From contig NW_020825361.1 of assembly GCF_003286085.1 (NCBI RefSeq), positions 744,001 to 808,000 of the forward strand: 64,000 nt of DNA, in the 5' to 3' direction. The stretch is from Drosophila persimilis (Eukaryota; Arthropoda; Insecta; Diptera; Drosophilidae). Position numbers and translations under genes: made by a program. The notes under the pieces were generated by a model, which had not been told where the DNA came from, ran no database searches, and saw only the letters and a list, made by a program, of their open reading frames with translations. Of this stretch, positions 37,301 through 51,247 are shown piece after piece (position 1 is the stretch's first letter; each line of letters starts with the position of its first letter).

Positions 37301-40100
37301 TCCCCCACTTTTCCGGGGATCTCCACTCTAGTCGGCTAATCTAATCGAACGCTTCCATCAATGGAGGGCTAGTTAAGACAATCATGCAACCCGCGGAAAA
37401 CGAAGCGGACACGGACACGGACATGGCATATTTTCCACACAGTTACTCGCGTTAATTTCCAAGGTATCAGCAGTGTTCAGGGGTTCGGATGCCGACTGGC
37501 AAACAACAACAAGAAAATAGACAAAGAGGCGGAAAAAAGGGTCACCGTTACCGCCGACGTCGCCGTCCGCTTCCGGTTGTGTCTCACGCGTTTTTATTTA
37601 CTCGACGCGTTTTTCTCATTATTTTGGTCAGGTGGCTTGAGGTTTTTCAATCCCTTTTCTTTTTTATTTTTATGCTGCATACTTTCCGGAAAAAGCGGTG
37701 CGGTCGCGACGAGGCCCAGGGTCAAATGGGATGGGCGTAAGGGGCAACGCCTTCCAACCCAAAAGCCAACATAGCCCAGACCCCAACCCCCGCTCCCCGA
37801 CCCCCTCCCAACGACAGGGCAATGGTAATAATTTAAAATTAAAATTTTCTTTTCAGTTCTTTTCTTCCTCGTTCTGCACTCTGTTCTCTCGGTGCTCTCC
37901 GTCCTCTTCTGACGTGTCCATGTCCGTGTCCGTGTCCTTTCCCGCCGCTTAATCGGATAATGCGAATTTTTGTAATCGAAGTTTGTCGAGTCCTTGTAGC
38001 CCCGTTGTCCTGTTGTCCCGGCTCGCAGTGGTGTACATGACTTGAGTCAATATATGCAGTATTTTATGAAAAGTTAACCCTTTTTTTCCAGACCAGTCCC
38101 CAACTCCCACTCCGACTTCTTTCCCAGGTTGATTTGCATGCGACCAAGTCGAGTCCTCATCCGCAGCCGGAGCCGAAGCCACGGCGCGACTTTTGTTTTA
38201 ATGTCAGCTCGGGCGGGCGACGTCGCTGCTCAATTGTCTAACATTATCTGATTTAGCGTTTAATGCCTAACCCTTGCTTTGCCTGCCACTGCCGCCGCCT
38301 GCCGCTCGCCTGGATACCGCCTCGGCTACAGGATGCGCCCACAAGGACGACACACGCGCTCTGCCATTAAGCAGGCAAGGGCAGAAAAAAAACCAAGCGA
38401 GAGGGTAAGACTTTGTTGGTGGCTTCGACGCTTTAGATACCCTTTAGATCACCACCACCCCCCCCTGTAAATCATCAACCGCAAACTAGTCCCCAATCCT
38501 AAATATCGAATATATGTATCCGTACGATCTAAACGGTTCCTGCTTAAATATATCTGTACATAGTTACAGGCAGATATTTGTATACCGAAGGACTTGCTTT
38601 GCTGCTACGATATAGGCTCGTAAATGCCTTATTTTCTGCATGGCAAACCTCTGGTAGTGTCATCATACCCTGTCCAAGAGGAGGGTACGAGCAGAACAGA
38701 AAGCAGAGGTGGAGGCAGGCGCAAGGATAACGAATTAAAAAATTAAAAATCGAAAGGCAACGACGACAAGGACAACAACGAGACGACAACAGAAAAGGTG
38801 AAAAAAAACCTCACATATACAGACACACACACACACACATAGAGAACACACACTCTACCGTCGAGAAAGGGGTGGAAGATGATTAGGTGAGGGGGCTGCC
38901 TGATGTGCCGCCGCTGATTAGGCAACGCTCCGGGGCCCAGGCAGGAGGAAGAAGGCAGGAGGCAGCGCGGCATAATTAAAACTCGCAGCGCCGTGTAATA
39001 AATGCCGAGGCAGGCACGGCCAATAAATAGCAACAACAAGAACAAGAGCCAGAGCCGGAGCCAGAACTGGGAAACGGAAACGGCATCGGAGCAACCCTTT
39101 GACAGCAGCCACAACCTTCTCAGAGCCAGAGTCAGAGCCGGAGCCAGCAGCAGAGGCAGAACCAACCCCTGACAGTCCGAAGGAAATAAAAGAAACAATC
39201 GAATTTTAATCAATTCGCACACCATCCTCGCCTTGGAGTTCAGTTCCCATTTCATTTGCATTTGGGCTTTGTCTCTAGGCAACCAAGCGTTGGCCCACAG
39301 AATCTACAGACCCAGACCCAGACCCAGATCCAAATCCAAACTCCAAAGAGAACTTGGGCCAATCCCAATCCCAGCCAAAAAAGAGCCAACAGCTAACACA
39401 ATGTACTAAGGGTATAATCCTGATCTCTCAACCCTGCCTGATCCACGAGCAGGTTGAATGCTTCACGCCTTTGCAGGAGCCCTCCCAGGGGTTGCCTAGT
39501 GGGAGTTTGGGGGCTTCGCAAAGGGTGCTCGTTGGATGGCCTTTGAATGGGAATTGGTGCCGGAGTGTTTCGATGGAATCGATGAGCTCCCCAGTTCTTT
39601 GAGAGCATCTCAAGTGATTCTTTGAATGGAGATTGGTGCAGAATTGGTTCAATGAGTTCGATTGATGATTCTCTTATGGTACTCTGCGAACCAGAAAAGA
39701 AGGGCGCACAATATTTACTTTGGACTCTCCCTGGGAGCTGTTGAAGTCGTGCCACATTGCATTGTGTTTGGGGCCATTTGCTTTGGCAATTTCTATTCAT
39801 TGCAAGTCATCAGCTCCCCGGCTGCTCGGCTCTGTCTACACATTGCACTTGACTTCTTCTTTTTTTTTTATTTTTACTATCATTTCCACTGCCTTCTTCA
39901 GCCACATTTCTATGCGGACTTTCAGGGTCCGGCCCTGAACAGAGCCATCATCTGCCGGGGCCCTGCTCCTGCGCATCGCCCCTCTGCCTGTTATTGCGGC
40001 TCATCATCTTTCGGCTGCCGAGTGGAGGCTGACATAGCTATTCCCTCATTCTATACCATTCTTCTAGCCATCCTCCAGCTCCAGCTCATCCTCCAGTATA

Positions 40101-40133
40101 GTCCACAGTCCACAGTCCACAGTCCACAGTCCA
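40101..40133. repeat. 7-bp tandem repeat (GTCCACA)n
   Basis: Four perfect copies of GTCCACA followed by a partial fifth. Confidence 0.9.
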
Positions 40134-41564
40134 ATCCCCATTCTTGTAGCTTCCATTGCTCGTTTCTCTAGCTGGATGCTGATGCTGCTGCTGCTGTTAT
40201 TTATAATTTTCGTTTATTTGCATTCGCATCCAATTTGTTTGTTCGTTCCCGGACTGCTGTTCTGTTCTGGCTGCTCTACCTGGTCTGTCGTTTTTTATTC
40301 CGCTCTCATGTAGAAGGGAGTCGCCATCTCCTTCTCCTTCTCCTTCGCCTAGCCCCACATTCCACATACATTTCTACTACTTTCGACTTGTATTTTTCCG
40401 TTGTTGTTGTTCTCTGTGTGTCCGTCCGTGTCTGCCTTCAACCATTTTACGCCATTATCAACGTCATCGTCGTTCTCGTTCTCGTTCTCATCTGAATCCG
40501 AATCCGAATCCTCCATCCTCCATTCTCGTTCCTATTTGCGTTGGCATCTTCTGTTTTGGGGTCCGTGGATCGTCCATGGAGCCTGGCATTGTTGGGGCTT
40601 GGTGCACAGGCGCTCACCTTTCCCAGTTGTTGTCCCATTGTTGTCGCAGAGTTCTCCTTCTGGGCCCCCATTTCTATATCCCACCCATCTCTACCGTCCT
40701 TTTCCGGAGGCCATCTCCGCCGCCTGTCCAGCTGTCAGGGCATATTATTGGTGTGCGGAAAATGTTCGCGTAATTGGAATGTTGACATTCGTATTTGTGA
40801 AAAGGAAGGAGCTCCAGCTCTCATCCATCCAATCCAAACATCTGGGTGACATGACTCCTATCAAAGTGCATCAAATAGCCGCGTTCTAACGCCCAGCAAC
40901 ATGATGCCTCTGGCTCTGGCGCTGGCTGTGGCCTCCGTCTTTGGTTCGGACCACGGCTTGGACTCTGCTTCTGACTGTTCGGCTTGAAACAGTCCTAAAA
41001 ATCTGCGGCGTTTGGCATTAGGCGTTCGGCGTTACCTAAGTAAGGCATCAACCTCCTTTCCACGCTCCTAAGCATCAGTCAGCAGCACATCAAACCCCGA
41101 CCAGAGGAAGACTCCTTGTTGACTTGCACCCTGGTCGTGACATTGCCAAAGCTTCGACAACTTGTCAAATTACCCAAAGCCAGCCGCCGGGCAGGAGACC
41201 GAGGCCCCCACTCCAGTGGTCGTTTGTCAATATTTAAAATTGAAAAATGCGCCCCGACCCCGTCCGTCCATCCGTCAGGTATTTCATATCATTTCAATAT
41301 CATTGATGTAAAAATGCTGTTCGCTCTGTTAATGTGCGCAACGCGGGGCAAAGACAAAACGCAAGTCAATGAAAATGAGACGGGCTTGGGTCTGGGGTCT
41401 GGGGTCTGGGGTTGGATTGGTTTTGGTTTGGCTGAGATCAGGGGAAAAGACATCTACAGCAACAACGACAACGACAACGACAGCGACAACGTTGACGACA
41501 ATCGGAAGACACCCTTAGACACACGGCAGAGTCACCAGAGTCACCGGGGGTTACCATTACCGAC

Positions 41565-41584
41565 ATCCATCCATCCATCCATCC
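41565..41584. repeat. (ATCC)5 tetranucleotide tract
   Basis: Five tandem ATCC units, continued by imperfect copies to about 41600. Confidence 0.9.
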
Positions 41585-43371
41585 AGCCATCCGTCCATTC
41601 ACTCGCTGCTTCCTCCCATTCATTCATTCGCTTATTCATTCAGTCGTCTATCTGTCGTATGTATATTTCATATGCCCGCATGGATTGGCTTGGGGGAGTG
41701 GCAGGCGTCTTAGCATTTCCCAATGTACTCGAAAACGATTTATTAAAAAATATCTTTGGCACGGCGGCGAGGCAAAACAACAAGCAAGCTTATTAAAAAT
41801 TTATTACCAAGCTTAAAAAATGTTACCCCAGTCGTCGACTCAATGGATATATGTATATGTATGTATACATATACGAATATACATATGTATATATATTATA
41901 CGTTTCCTCAGTACCCGCGGGGCATTTCGCTGAGAAGTTGGAATCAGGTGGCGGTGGGGTGCGGGTGCAGCCCGTGGAGTGCTTACCTTCGACGACAACA
42001 ACGGGACAGAAAAGAGCCCTGGGCGAAGATATTGAAAGGTATTTTGGTTGATTTGTTTGAGTTGGAAATTTAATTTACAACTGTAAATGGTTTTAAGCGT
42101 TGCGCTCACGGAGCGAGGAAGTACAGCCCCCGCGGGTTCTACGAGTGCAAATGGTGGAAGTCAGGGGGGAAAGCATAGATGGGATCTCTCTCTGCAAACC
42201 CCAAGCCCACAGCTAATTGAAACTTAATTCAAAGGAGAGTAAACTTTAGGTTTTATCAGCACGAAATAAAGGCGAAAGAATTTCGTAAGGAAGCAGTTGA
42301 TTGAGCCCAAGTTTGGATCACATTAAATTTAAGGGATCCCATAGAAAATTGATCTTTTAATCAAAGTATAAAGGAGACTGGACCGCAGCTAGCAGAATTC
42401 CTCTTACCTCCCAATTTCTGGTTCCGCTGGAAAGGCGGAGGAGGAGGCATTAAGGGATGACCCTTAATCACTGAGATATCTGGTCGTGGAATATTCTCAT
42501 TTTGGATCCTTTAGACTTGCATCTAATACATAGTGAAAAAAGCATCATAAGCGAAATCATTTCGAAACGAGTATAAAAATGTGGGTTCAGATCTATACAT
42601 ACGAATTCAATATTAGATATAATTTCGAATATTATTCAAAATATTATATCAATACAAAACAGGGCTATCCCCAAAAGGAATACCACCTATCAAAGTAGGA
42701 TTAATTCGGGCTAAGACCATTAAATACCCCTTACTGTGGACCTCTTTCAGAGCCTTCAGACCTTGGTCTTCGTACTCGTAGAATCGACCCGTGGCCCGTA
42801 TCAGTGGCAGTAGCAGAACAGCCACAGATGGGGTAGAGGAGGCAGGCCATTAAGTGACATATCAGCTGGGTGGCAGGACCTTCCACAAAGACCTTTTTTG
42901 GGCATTGGTCATCATCATCATTAGTAATGAGCGAAACCCGAAATCCAGCCACCACCAAATCCCACCCAAAACAAACAGAGAGAAACGGCCTCTGTCTTTC
43001 ATTTCTCTGACTCTGATTCCGAGTCTCTGTCTCAAGCTCAAGTCCAATGACAAATGATCAAATGTCACACATGGAATTTAAAGTAGCTGCAGCTGTGCAA
43101 GGCATGGAGGGGTGGAGGGGACTGGGATGCGAATGCGAATGGGATGCCCTGGGATGTCGATGGGTTGGGTTCTATTTCGGGGTGGAGATGGAGGCAGGTA
43201 TACGCTTATTAGCCAAAATATGGCGACCAAGGGTTGACGGACGGATGCGGATGGGCTACTATTTGATAACTAAAACTCATCCAGCGACGACGTCATCATT
43301 TTTATGATTTGGCCAAAATGATGATATGAAAGCCCATGAAGGATTAAGTGTGGCACAAAGATACGGCTGCT

Positions 43372-43395
43372 AGAGAGAGAGAGAGAGAGAGAGAG
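43372..43395. repeat. (AG)12 dinucleotide tract
   Basis: Uninterrupted AG repeat followed by GTGTGTG. Confidence 0.95.
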
Positions 43396-45038
43396 TGTGT
43401 GGGGCAGGGGCAGACACACATGTGGCATGCCGTAAGCCCATCCAGGCAGGCGGAAGCATTTTTCAATATTTGACAACAGGCTGCAGTACCATTGCCACAA
43501 CCCAGACACCCACCCCCACCCCCACCTCAGGTTCCACTGGCCGTGTGTGTGTCACTGTGTATTTGTGTGTGAAAAATGGCGACTTTGACAGCTTGACACT
43601 TGAGCCTAGCAACCCTGGCGGAACCCTGGCAGCCCGGCGGTACCGCACAACCTCACACATGCATCCCAAACATCGGGAATACTTTAATCTAAGCATTGTC
43701 TCTTCTTATATAAAGGTAGCAGCTCTATGGCAGCCTTTCATTTGGCACAGTTCGGGGCACCACTTCTCGTTCCCCTCCCCCGGGTGATTGGACCCGCTGA
43801 CGTGGCTGATATTTTGACAGCCAAACGTCACTTCTGACAGCTGGTCCATTTGTCAAGGCACGGCCCAAGGAGCTCAGAGTTCTGCCACAGGATTTAATTA
43901 GTCGAGGGGTTGGGTATGGACATGGACTGGGACTGGGACCCAATAAAGAGTTTAATGGGTGAGGTGCAGCTCTCTTGGTTTCTTCGTATCTTGGATTCTC
44001 CCTCCTGCTATCGTCAGCTTCCTCGAAATGTCATCTCATTTGTTGTTTCTGCCACCGTATTGCTGCACCTTCCACGAGTATCAACTCATTAATTTCTATT
44101 TCTGTTTGTCTTGGGCATAAGAGTGCAACGCGCTCGGGTCTCCTCTAGACCCCATCACACTCCCTCTCGTGTTGGCAGTAAGACCCACTTGGCGATCTCT
44201 TGTTCCTCCGGCCTCCTGCCTGCTCCTCCTGCCCGCTTGGGCGCTACTGCACATATCTGAAATTATACTTTGTCCTTTCTATAACAATAATTATTATTTT
44301 GCTTCAAGCATCAGCTTCAGCGCAAGGACCAAAGGAGAAAGGAGCAAAAAGGGTGTGGGCCGCAGCAGGAAGACTGGGAGGATGTCGGTCCAAACAATCA
44401 GAATGTCTATGGTGGAGACGCTTACTGGGGACAGAACCAGCAAACACTTAAAAATGCTAAATAAAACATATTCCACTTACACACACACACACACACACAT
44501 GCAGGGGAGGAGCCATATGGGGAGGTTCGTGCAACACACACAAGGTATGAGGGGTTGCTTCGAAGGAAGGTGGGGGTTTTTTAGGGGCCGGCCGGCGCTC
44601 ACAGGTGCCGCTTGTTAAGAAATATCTCGGGCTAGGGCCAAAGCAGGGCCAAAGGGGGCCGGGGGTTGGGTTATTTGCAATTCATAAACAGCAGACACAG
44701 ATACACATACAGACACAGGCACAGACGTCACATACGCACACACAAGAGTGAAAAAAATAATTTGCAAAAGTAGCGTCGTGTGACAATTGCCGAGTCCCGT
44801 GCCCCAGCCTCACCCAATGACTGTGCCCCAGCCTATGCCCCAGCATGTGCCACTGCCTGCGCCTCAGCGTGCGCCTCGGATTGAGCTTGTGTGGGCCTAA
44901 GGGTCCACTGTGAGGATTGGGAGGCACCTCTGCTCGGCGGGGACCAACTACAGTTGTTGCTGTTGTTGCTATTTGAATTTTGAGGACATTGTGATGAGGC
45001 TTTAGTTTGCAAATCTCTTGCACACACACATATAAATA

Positions 45039-45062
45039 GAGAGAGAGAGAGAGAGAGAGAGA
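45039..45062. repeat. (GA)12 dinucleotide tract
   Basis: Uninterrupted GA repeat just after a short CA run. Confidence 0.95.
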
Positions 45063-45229
45063 AATGCAAGGCACCACCACAGCACCACCCATCAGCAAAC
45101 ATACGTCAACGAGCAGAGACTGATGCTGAAGTTGAGACCGAGATGGAGATGGAGATGCAAGGCCGGTAGGAGGCGGAGATGCTAACGCTACTTCAATGCT
45201 TGATATCACATAGCCATGGCTGGGCACAG

Positions 45230-45245
45230 CCCCCCCCCCCCCCCC
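45230..45245. repeat. 16-base poly-C tract
   Basis: Sixteen consecutive C, the longest C homopolymer seen in the window. Its length is likely to vary or be misassembled. Confidence 0.95.
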
Positions 45246-46555
45246 ATCTACCAACCTTTGGGTGTATGTGTGTTTTCGTGTTCTGGAGCCTGCATTTGGC
45301 GTTGCATATTTTTGAGGGCATCGCCAGGTGGACTCCTCATCTGGAAGTGACATACACTTACCGGAGGGGAGGACTTTCCTCCGATCTTTGTGGTAAACGA
45401 CAAAGATCTTAGACTCTTTCTAATTTCTATCCCATTGAGTTTCCCAATTGCTAACAGTCTTTTTGTTGCCACCCTATTTTCATCCACATCTTGTGGGCTT
45501 TTTCCCGTTCGAATTCGTTAGACTTTCCGTATTATTTTTTTGTAGAATAATAATTTTGTCGCCTGCCCTCGCGCGCCCTCTGAACGAGTAGAGGGGGGAT
45601 GTTGGAGGCTGCTGCTGGAGGTGCTAGGACCTAGGGATGGTGGTGTTTGGGGGACTCGTCTTGCATCATCAGCGCTGCTGTGCAGGTGTCACGCCCAGTC
45701 CGGGGCTGTCGAGTGCGCTTATGGCTGTCATGACGCCCATAACATTGTCATCAACATTAGTTTGCCTCTCTGTTTTTCTCTCTCTCTGCATCTGTGCATT
45801 GGTGTGTGTCTTTGTATAACTGTATGAGCGTGCTATTGCGTAAGTGTGTGTGTGTGTGTGTGTTGGGGTGGCCACGAGGTGGCACTGCCTATGCCTTCCT
45901 CGCTGTTTGTTTCTGCTCTGTTCTGACATCGTCACAAAAATTGGTGCAAAATGCTTCACTCACTGTTGTTGCAGTATCCAGTGTATGTGCGTATCTATGT
46001 GTGTGGCTGTTTATTGTGACTGCAAGTGAAGCGCAGTCTCTGGCATCCTTTTGGCCTCCTTGGATCCTTGGCTTCCTTGCGACTGTCTGTCCGACTTTCT
46101 GTCTGCCTGCCTTCTTTGTGTCTTAGGCGGCCACTATTTATTGGTAGCACCCGAAAGTAGGCTACACACACACACACACACTGCTGCTCAGACATACACA
46201 CACGCAGAGACATAATTAAGCGTTGACTATTTGTAATTTTTAATAAGACAGCCCCACCACTCGCTCTCCCCTTCGCCTGAGCCGCCAGCAGCAAGCAAAC
46301 CCATGACAAAGCAGCGCCCATACACAATATAAAATAAGCATGAATAATTAGAATATGTTAAGTGTTTGGTGGGGCAGTGGCAGTGGACGGGATGGAGGGA
46401 GGTAGGAAAGTGCACCAGTGCACCGCATATTGTGTATTTATATACATAGCCACGCCCACACGCCCACACGCCCACACACTCACTCGTAGCAGGAAAGCGG
46501 AGCTCGAGTGGGTGGCCCACCTGACTTTTTGTCATTCAAATGAAAACTGTACATA

Positions 46556-46649
46556 CGTCGTCGTCGTCGTCGTTGTCGTTGTCGTTGTCGTCAGGATCTT
46601 TGTCGTCAGAGTCATCATCAACAGCTCAACACACACACACACACACACA
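46556..46649. repeat. TCG/TTG triplet tract and CA dinucleotide tract
   Basis: An interrupted (TCG/TTG)n run at 46556-46593, then after about 35 bp a (CA)n run at 46629-46649. Confidence 0.9.
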
Positions 46650-49600
46650 TTTACGCACACATAGATACAAATGCACAGATGCAGAGATACACAGATACAG
46701 ATACACCTGCTCTGATTGCTTTGTTCAGCATTTTTTCTGCTCACAATTCTCGTTGTCTCGTGTTGCTGTTTCTCTGTTTCTGATTCTTTTTGCATTGCAT
46801 ACACTTAGGCGCGACTTTTTTCTCTCCTGCGCCGCGCCGTATGAGCGTGTGCGTGTAGCTGTTATGTGTGTATGTGTGAGTGCTGCTGCATAGAAAAATT
46901 TACAATGCAATTGAGTATGCAAATATTGCCTACTTGTCATGTAGACAAATATACATTCAGCGCTCTGGCTCACCCTTTGTAACAACCTTCTCCTCGCACT
47001 CTCCCGCTCGCTATCTTAGTGCCCCATACATATGCAGTAGCTGTTATGCATATGCATATGTGTGTGTCTGTATGCGTGCCTGTGTGTGTGTATATGTTAT
47101 TGTTAGAGCCGTTGCATTGTGATTGTTGCAATTTTCGAAATTAAAATAACAATATGGCTAAATCTTACAGCGCAACGCCTTTCTATGCGCTTCTCGCTGA
47201 ACGCAACTAAACTCAGAAAATGCGAGGAGAAGGAAAATGTGAGCCTGAGCCTGAGCCAATAACATGAAAGATGATGCCTAGAAGAAGGAGTGCTAATTCG
47301 AAATTTAAAAGTAAAACCATACGGTTAGCTCTTAGGAATATCCCTGTTATAGAAGGGATTTCTCCACATTCCGATTGCAATAGTTATCTAATTGCTACAA
47401 TGTTTTTTTTTTTTTTTGGATAAATACATACAAATACATTTACATTTATAATACAAAGGTAGCAAATAATCTTTGAGACTTTAAATACGAAAGGTTTTTC
47501 TCCTTTGCACAACTGTACTGTACCCTGGAAAAGTGGATGAAGAAAGAAGAAGAGAGCTGAATGTATCTCCCTCTTGTTGGCATCTCGTCGGAACTGACAT
47601 TTATGCCATTGCCATTTATTTATTACAAATTGTTTGATATTAAAAATGTATGCCCGGGCGAAACTTTGCTCCCAAGTAAATCATTGTTTTCGACTGAAGA
47701 ATGGGGAATGGGTGTGGGTGTGGGGGTCTCGGGCGAACAATGACTATGCTCCTGTCTGAGGGTACATATGCATATAGAATGTCAAGAAATTAATGGCACT
47801 TGGCGAAATTTATGAGCATTCTGATATTTATGCGTCTTCTTCGTGAGGGGTCCGCTGAGACTGGCTCAATATTTCGTTCGAAAGACATCACAGGCGATGC
47901 TACCACCACCGCCCAAACTCCTCACCACTGCCCCTGCCACTGCCCTAAGGTTTCATTAATGGCCTTGTTAGTGCTTTGCCTGATTCCAGTAATTTTTGGG
48001 AATTTTTTGTGGTGCCTGGTGGTTTTGAGGGATGGATTGGATGGGTGCCTCTTCCGGTTTTGGTCACTGAAAGACTGAAAGACTAAAAAGGGTTTTTGTT
48101 TTTTCCTAAAAATAAATTCAATTTGCTAAATGTGTGAGTGAGTGTGTGTGCTGAGAGGTAATGCAATTTATTCGGACTCGTAATAAAAATTAATAACGAA
48201 AACGTGTCGGCCCAAACAGCCTTCGAGCCACTAATATGACTTGGCACAAACAAAATGGGAAAAAACTGAGCTGGATATGGTGTAAGAGGAGGAAGGATGG
48301 AGGAAAGAGCGCCGCCGGACAGGAGGGGAGTGCTTTGTATCCAAGGCTTGGTAAGTCCAGTTAGTGCTCTCGCATATTTTCTATCTAATAAAAATCAAAC
48401 AAATTATGCCAACAAACTAGATTTTATTGCGCCCCATGCTCCCCGTCCTTTTGTGTCCCTGTCTCCTGGTGATTTGCTCAATAACCCTTGTAATATAAAC
48501 AGAGGATTCCACACACAAGCACAAACACATGACGTGACTTTCACTTGGCAGCAGTCCATCAGGGTGCCTGCCCCAGCACCCAGCGCCCGCCCACAAGCCC
48601 ACAAGCCCAGGAAAAAAAGGACATGACTTGGAAATCACTTAATCTACTTGGCTAGCAAGAAAGCAAGCAAGGCATACCCAGAGGGAGGGAGGGGAGAGGC
48701 AGAGGCCAAACAAAGAAGCCGAAAGGGAAAGCGACACTGAAACCGAAACCGAAACAGAAACTGAAACCGAAAACCCTTTCGACTTAAGGGTCGAAAGAAA
48801 AAAGGGCAAAGGAAGTAAACGGCGGCACATACGGGCTCTGCCTTTTCCTTGGAAGTGGGTGCGTGTGGGTTGGATCTGGCCGAAGGACATCCGCACTGAA
48901 TAAACACACCATGACAACGGCATATTTCACATATATGCGAACAAGCCCAGGCGGGCATCCGAATTATTGCAAATCACTAAAACCAACAATCCACAATCCA
49001 CAGCCAAAAGGAGCAGTCGAACAAGCCGCGAACAGCAACAAAAGCAACGAAAAAAGGGGTTGGCGATGTAATTGAATTCAATCAAAATTGTTTGGTCCAT
49101 CAAACAGACAATTACAAGCCATATATTCTGCCCAAGGAATTGGCAACAATACGCTTTGCAAAAACCAAAGCAAATACTGCCATTCCACTTCAACCCCCTC
49201 ACACGCGACAGACCCAGACCACGCATTGAGTTGTCAGTCCGCACACAAACCCTACCCCCGAAATAGCATTGCCATTGCCGCCGAGGAACACACACGTAGA
49301 CAAGCAATTTGTCAATCGCTCGATTTGATGAGCTTAACATCCTCATCCGCGTCCCCATTCACATCCGAATCTCAAAGGGGGAGACGATGAGGCGGCAATA
49401 AAAAACAGCCAAAAGAGTTGCCTGATGGAATTGGGCCAGGCAAAAATCAGCAAAAATCATTGGTCGGCGTCTTTGGGGAGGCACATGCCAAATGTGAATC
49501 ACGCTTGGGCATCGGCTGAAGCCCAATCGATCTACAGGGATCTATGCCGTCATTTTCAGTGTTTTTGGTAACAAAAGATTCATAAATTGGCGTGTAAGTC

Positions 49601-49684
49601 TTAATTAACTGAGATTTAATGATCATCTGATCTTGTATTGAGGTTGCACTTTTGCAGAACTTTCTAAAGCATATCACGAAGGAA

Positions 49685-49962
49685 TCAATATCTTGTATAT
49701 CCCCTTATTATTAGTCTGGTAAGCATTGGGCTTTTCAGAAGAGTGACCAGAGTTTCGCTGCAAAGCTCGAAATCTTTCAAAGAACATTTCTCCACTGATC
49801 CACAAACAGCAAAAACGTGTTGCACATCGTTCAACAAAGCATCGAATCTGTTTGATTCTGCTCTCCTTTTTAACAAACTCTCTGCCAAACCTGGGATTGC
49901 TTATGGCCCGAGGTTGGTTTTTTCAGCGCTTGACCTGCTGCCCTCCTCCTGGTAGACCGCAT
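49685..49962 (-). CDS. candidate two-exon gene, 77-aa protein of unknown function
   Basis: Exon 1 is 49935-49962 (ATG, 28 nt, phase 1), the intron is 49891-49934 (44 nt, donor CAG|GTCAAG, acceptor CAATCCCAG), and exon 2 is 49685-49890. The frame joins to give 77 aa. The N-terminus is strongly basic (MRSTRRRAAGLAESLLKRRA); a mixed middle with several Cys follows (FDALLNDVQHVFAVCGSVEK) and then a helical SETLVTLLKSPMLTRLI stretch. No signal peptide or membrane segment. Weak points are the short intron and the poor donor. A second protein-like frame continues on the same strand (49447 to about 49701), shifted by one base at a CCCC run (49701-49704 on the plus strand). The gene may therefore be longer and broken by a one-base slip or an assembly error. 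No family recognised. Confidence 0.32.
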
Positions 49963-51247
49963 GGCCTATACGCCTATCCAGTATCCAGCTGTTGAAGCCT
50001 CCTCGTCGCCCTCATGGTCCATTTTTTCTGCAAAATCACTTGACCAATTTGTCAAGTGGCACTAAAGCGTGTGCGTCGCCTGCCTCCTCGTACATTTGGG
50101 GGATGGCGCGTGCTACTTTGTTGTCGTCCTCATCCTCACCCTCACCCACATTCTCGTTTTCATTCTCGTCCTCGTCGACGCCGTCTTGTTTGCGGTGGTC
50201 TTTTGAGAGTTTGGCATTATCCTTGTTACAATTTGCATGCATTGTGGTGCCGTTCATCCAAACCCAAGCCCAAACCCAATCTGAAATCCAACCCCATCTC
50301 CTGATGGAAGGGAAAGAAAACCATTCATCCATACATCCATCCTGGGGCTATCTATCCAGGCGCCTTTTCAGGCCAGTGATAAAAAATCTACTTGTCATTT
50401 CTTGTTAACCCTCCCCTGGACCCTGGTTCTTGGTCTCTGGTTCCTTCCCCGCCCACGACCACATCCATGGCCACTTATGCCCGGCTATTTACTTATTTTT
50501 TATGATTTTATTAGCTGCAAAAACAAGCAATTGTGCTACAATGTTTATTGGTTATAGTGTTCTTCTGGGGATCCACAAAAAGGGGTTCGGGCTGGGTCTT
50601 TGATGTCCCCTTAAAAATCATAAGCGTGAGTTATGGCTTATGCCCAAGATTTGTTAGATTTCAGTGTATATGGGACATGTGGCTTACGAGTGTATGGGGT
50701 TGTTATACCAATAACAGGCTTCTCCATCTACACATGTATGGCTTGGGCGGGTCTCGGATCCGGGTCCGAGTCCCCGTTGCCAACGGCAAATTGCGACAGC
50801 GATTTGGCCTGATTTGTGTGATTTGATTTCATTTGATTGTGTGTAATGTAATATGGCCAAAAAAGAGGGCCTGCAAAGGGCAGGAGCTGAAGTGCAGCCC
50901 AATTATGTTCATTGACTGGCAAAGATGGGGCAGGGCATCAGATCAAAGTGCAGCCATAAATTCGTATTAATCAGGCACATATTGATTGGAGGTACACGTT
51001 TCTGTGTGGTGGAATCGATTGATTGCAATTTTGTGTTCAACAACAGGTGTAGAGAATGAGTGGAAACCTAGTGGAATTCTGCTCCATTATAGCGTCTTAG
51101 GATATGGAGCATTAGATTTGGTTGCTTATAATACTTTTCTAGTGGCCGTGTATTCGATAATACATCCATTCGCCATGCCAGCAATCACCAATCATACTAT
51201 CATCTCTAACGCTGTCTCAGTCAGTCATATTTTAACAATCGCCCAAA

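Larger units (their letters stand above)
31400..49680. other. gene-free, simple-repeat-rich DNA
   Basis: Eighteen kilobases with no supported exon. Long frames (for example 44682-45353 minus, 41116-41796 plus, 33758-34312 minus, 38743-39282 minus) follow dinucleotide, triplet and hexanucleotide tracts. A hydrophobic frame at 47812-48078 (+) and an acceptor-like site with a frame and AATAAA at 33301-33487 (+) were noted, but without a convincing start or partner exon. It may be intron or cis-regulatory DNA. Confidence 0.5.

Noticed and set aside
39393..39800. 135-codon ORF on the minus strand
   Set aside because: It contains local duplicates of the DNA (around 39540-39660) and has no domain or splice support. 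Many chance ORFs here are as long.
41116..41796. 226-codon ORF on the plus strand
   Set aside because: It crosses AACGAC and ATCC repeats, which give Asn/Asp and Ser/Ile/His runs. No protein features.
44682..45353. 223-codon ORF on the minus strand
   Set aside because: It covers GA, CA and poly-C tracts; the poly-Leu/Ser and Cys/Val runs are repeat translations.
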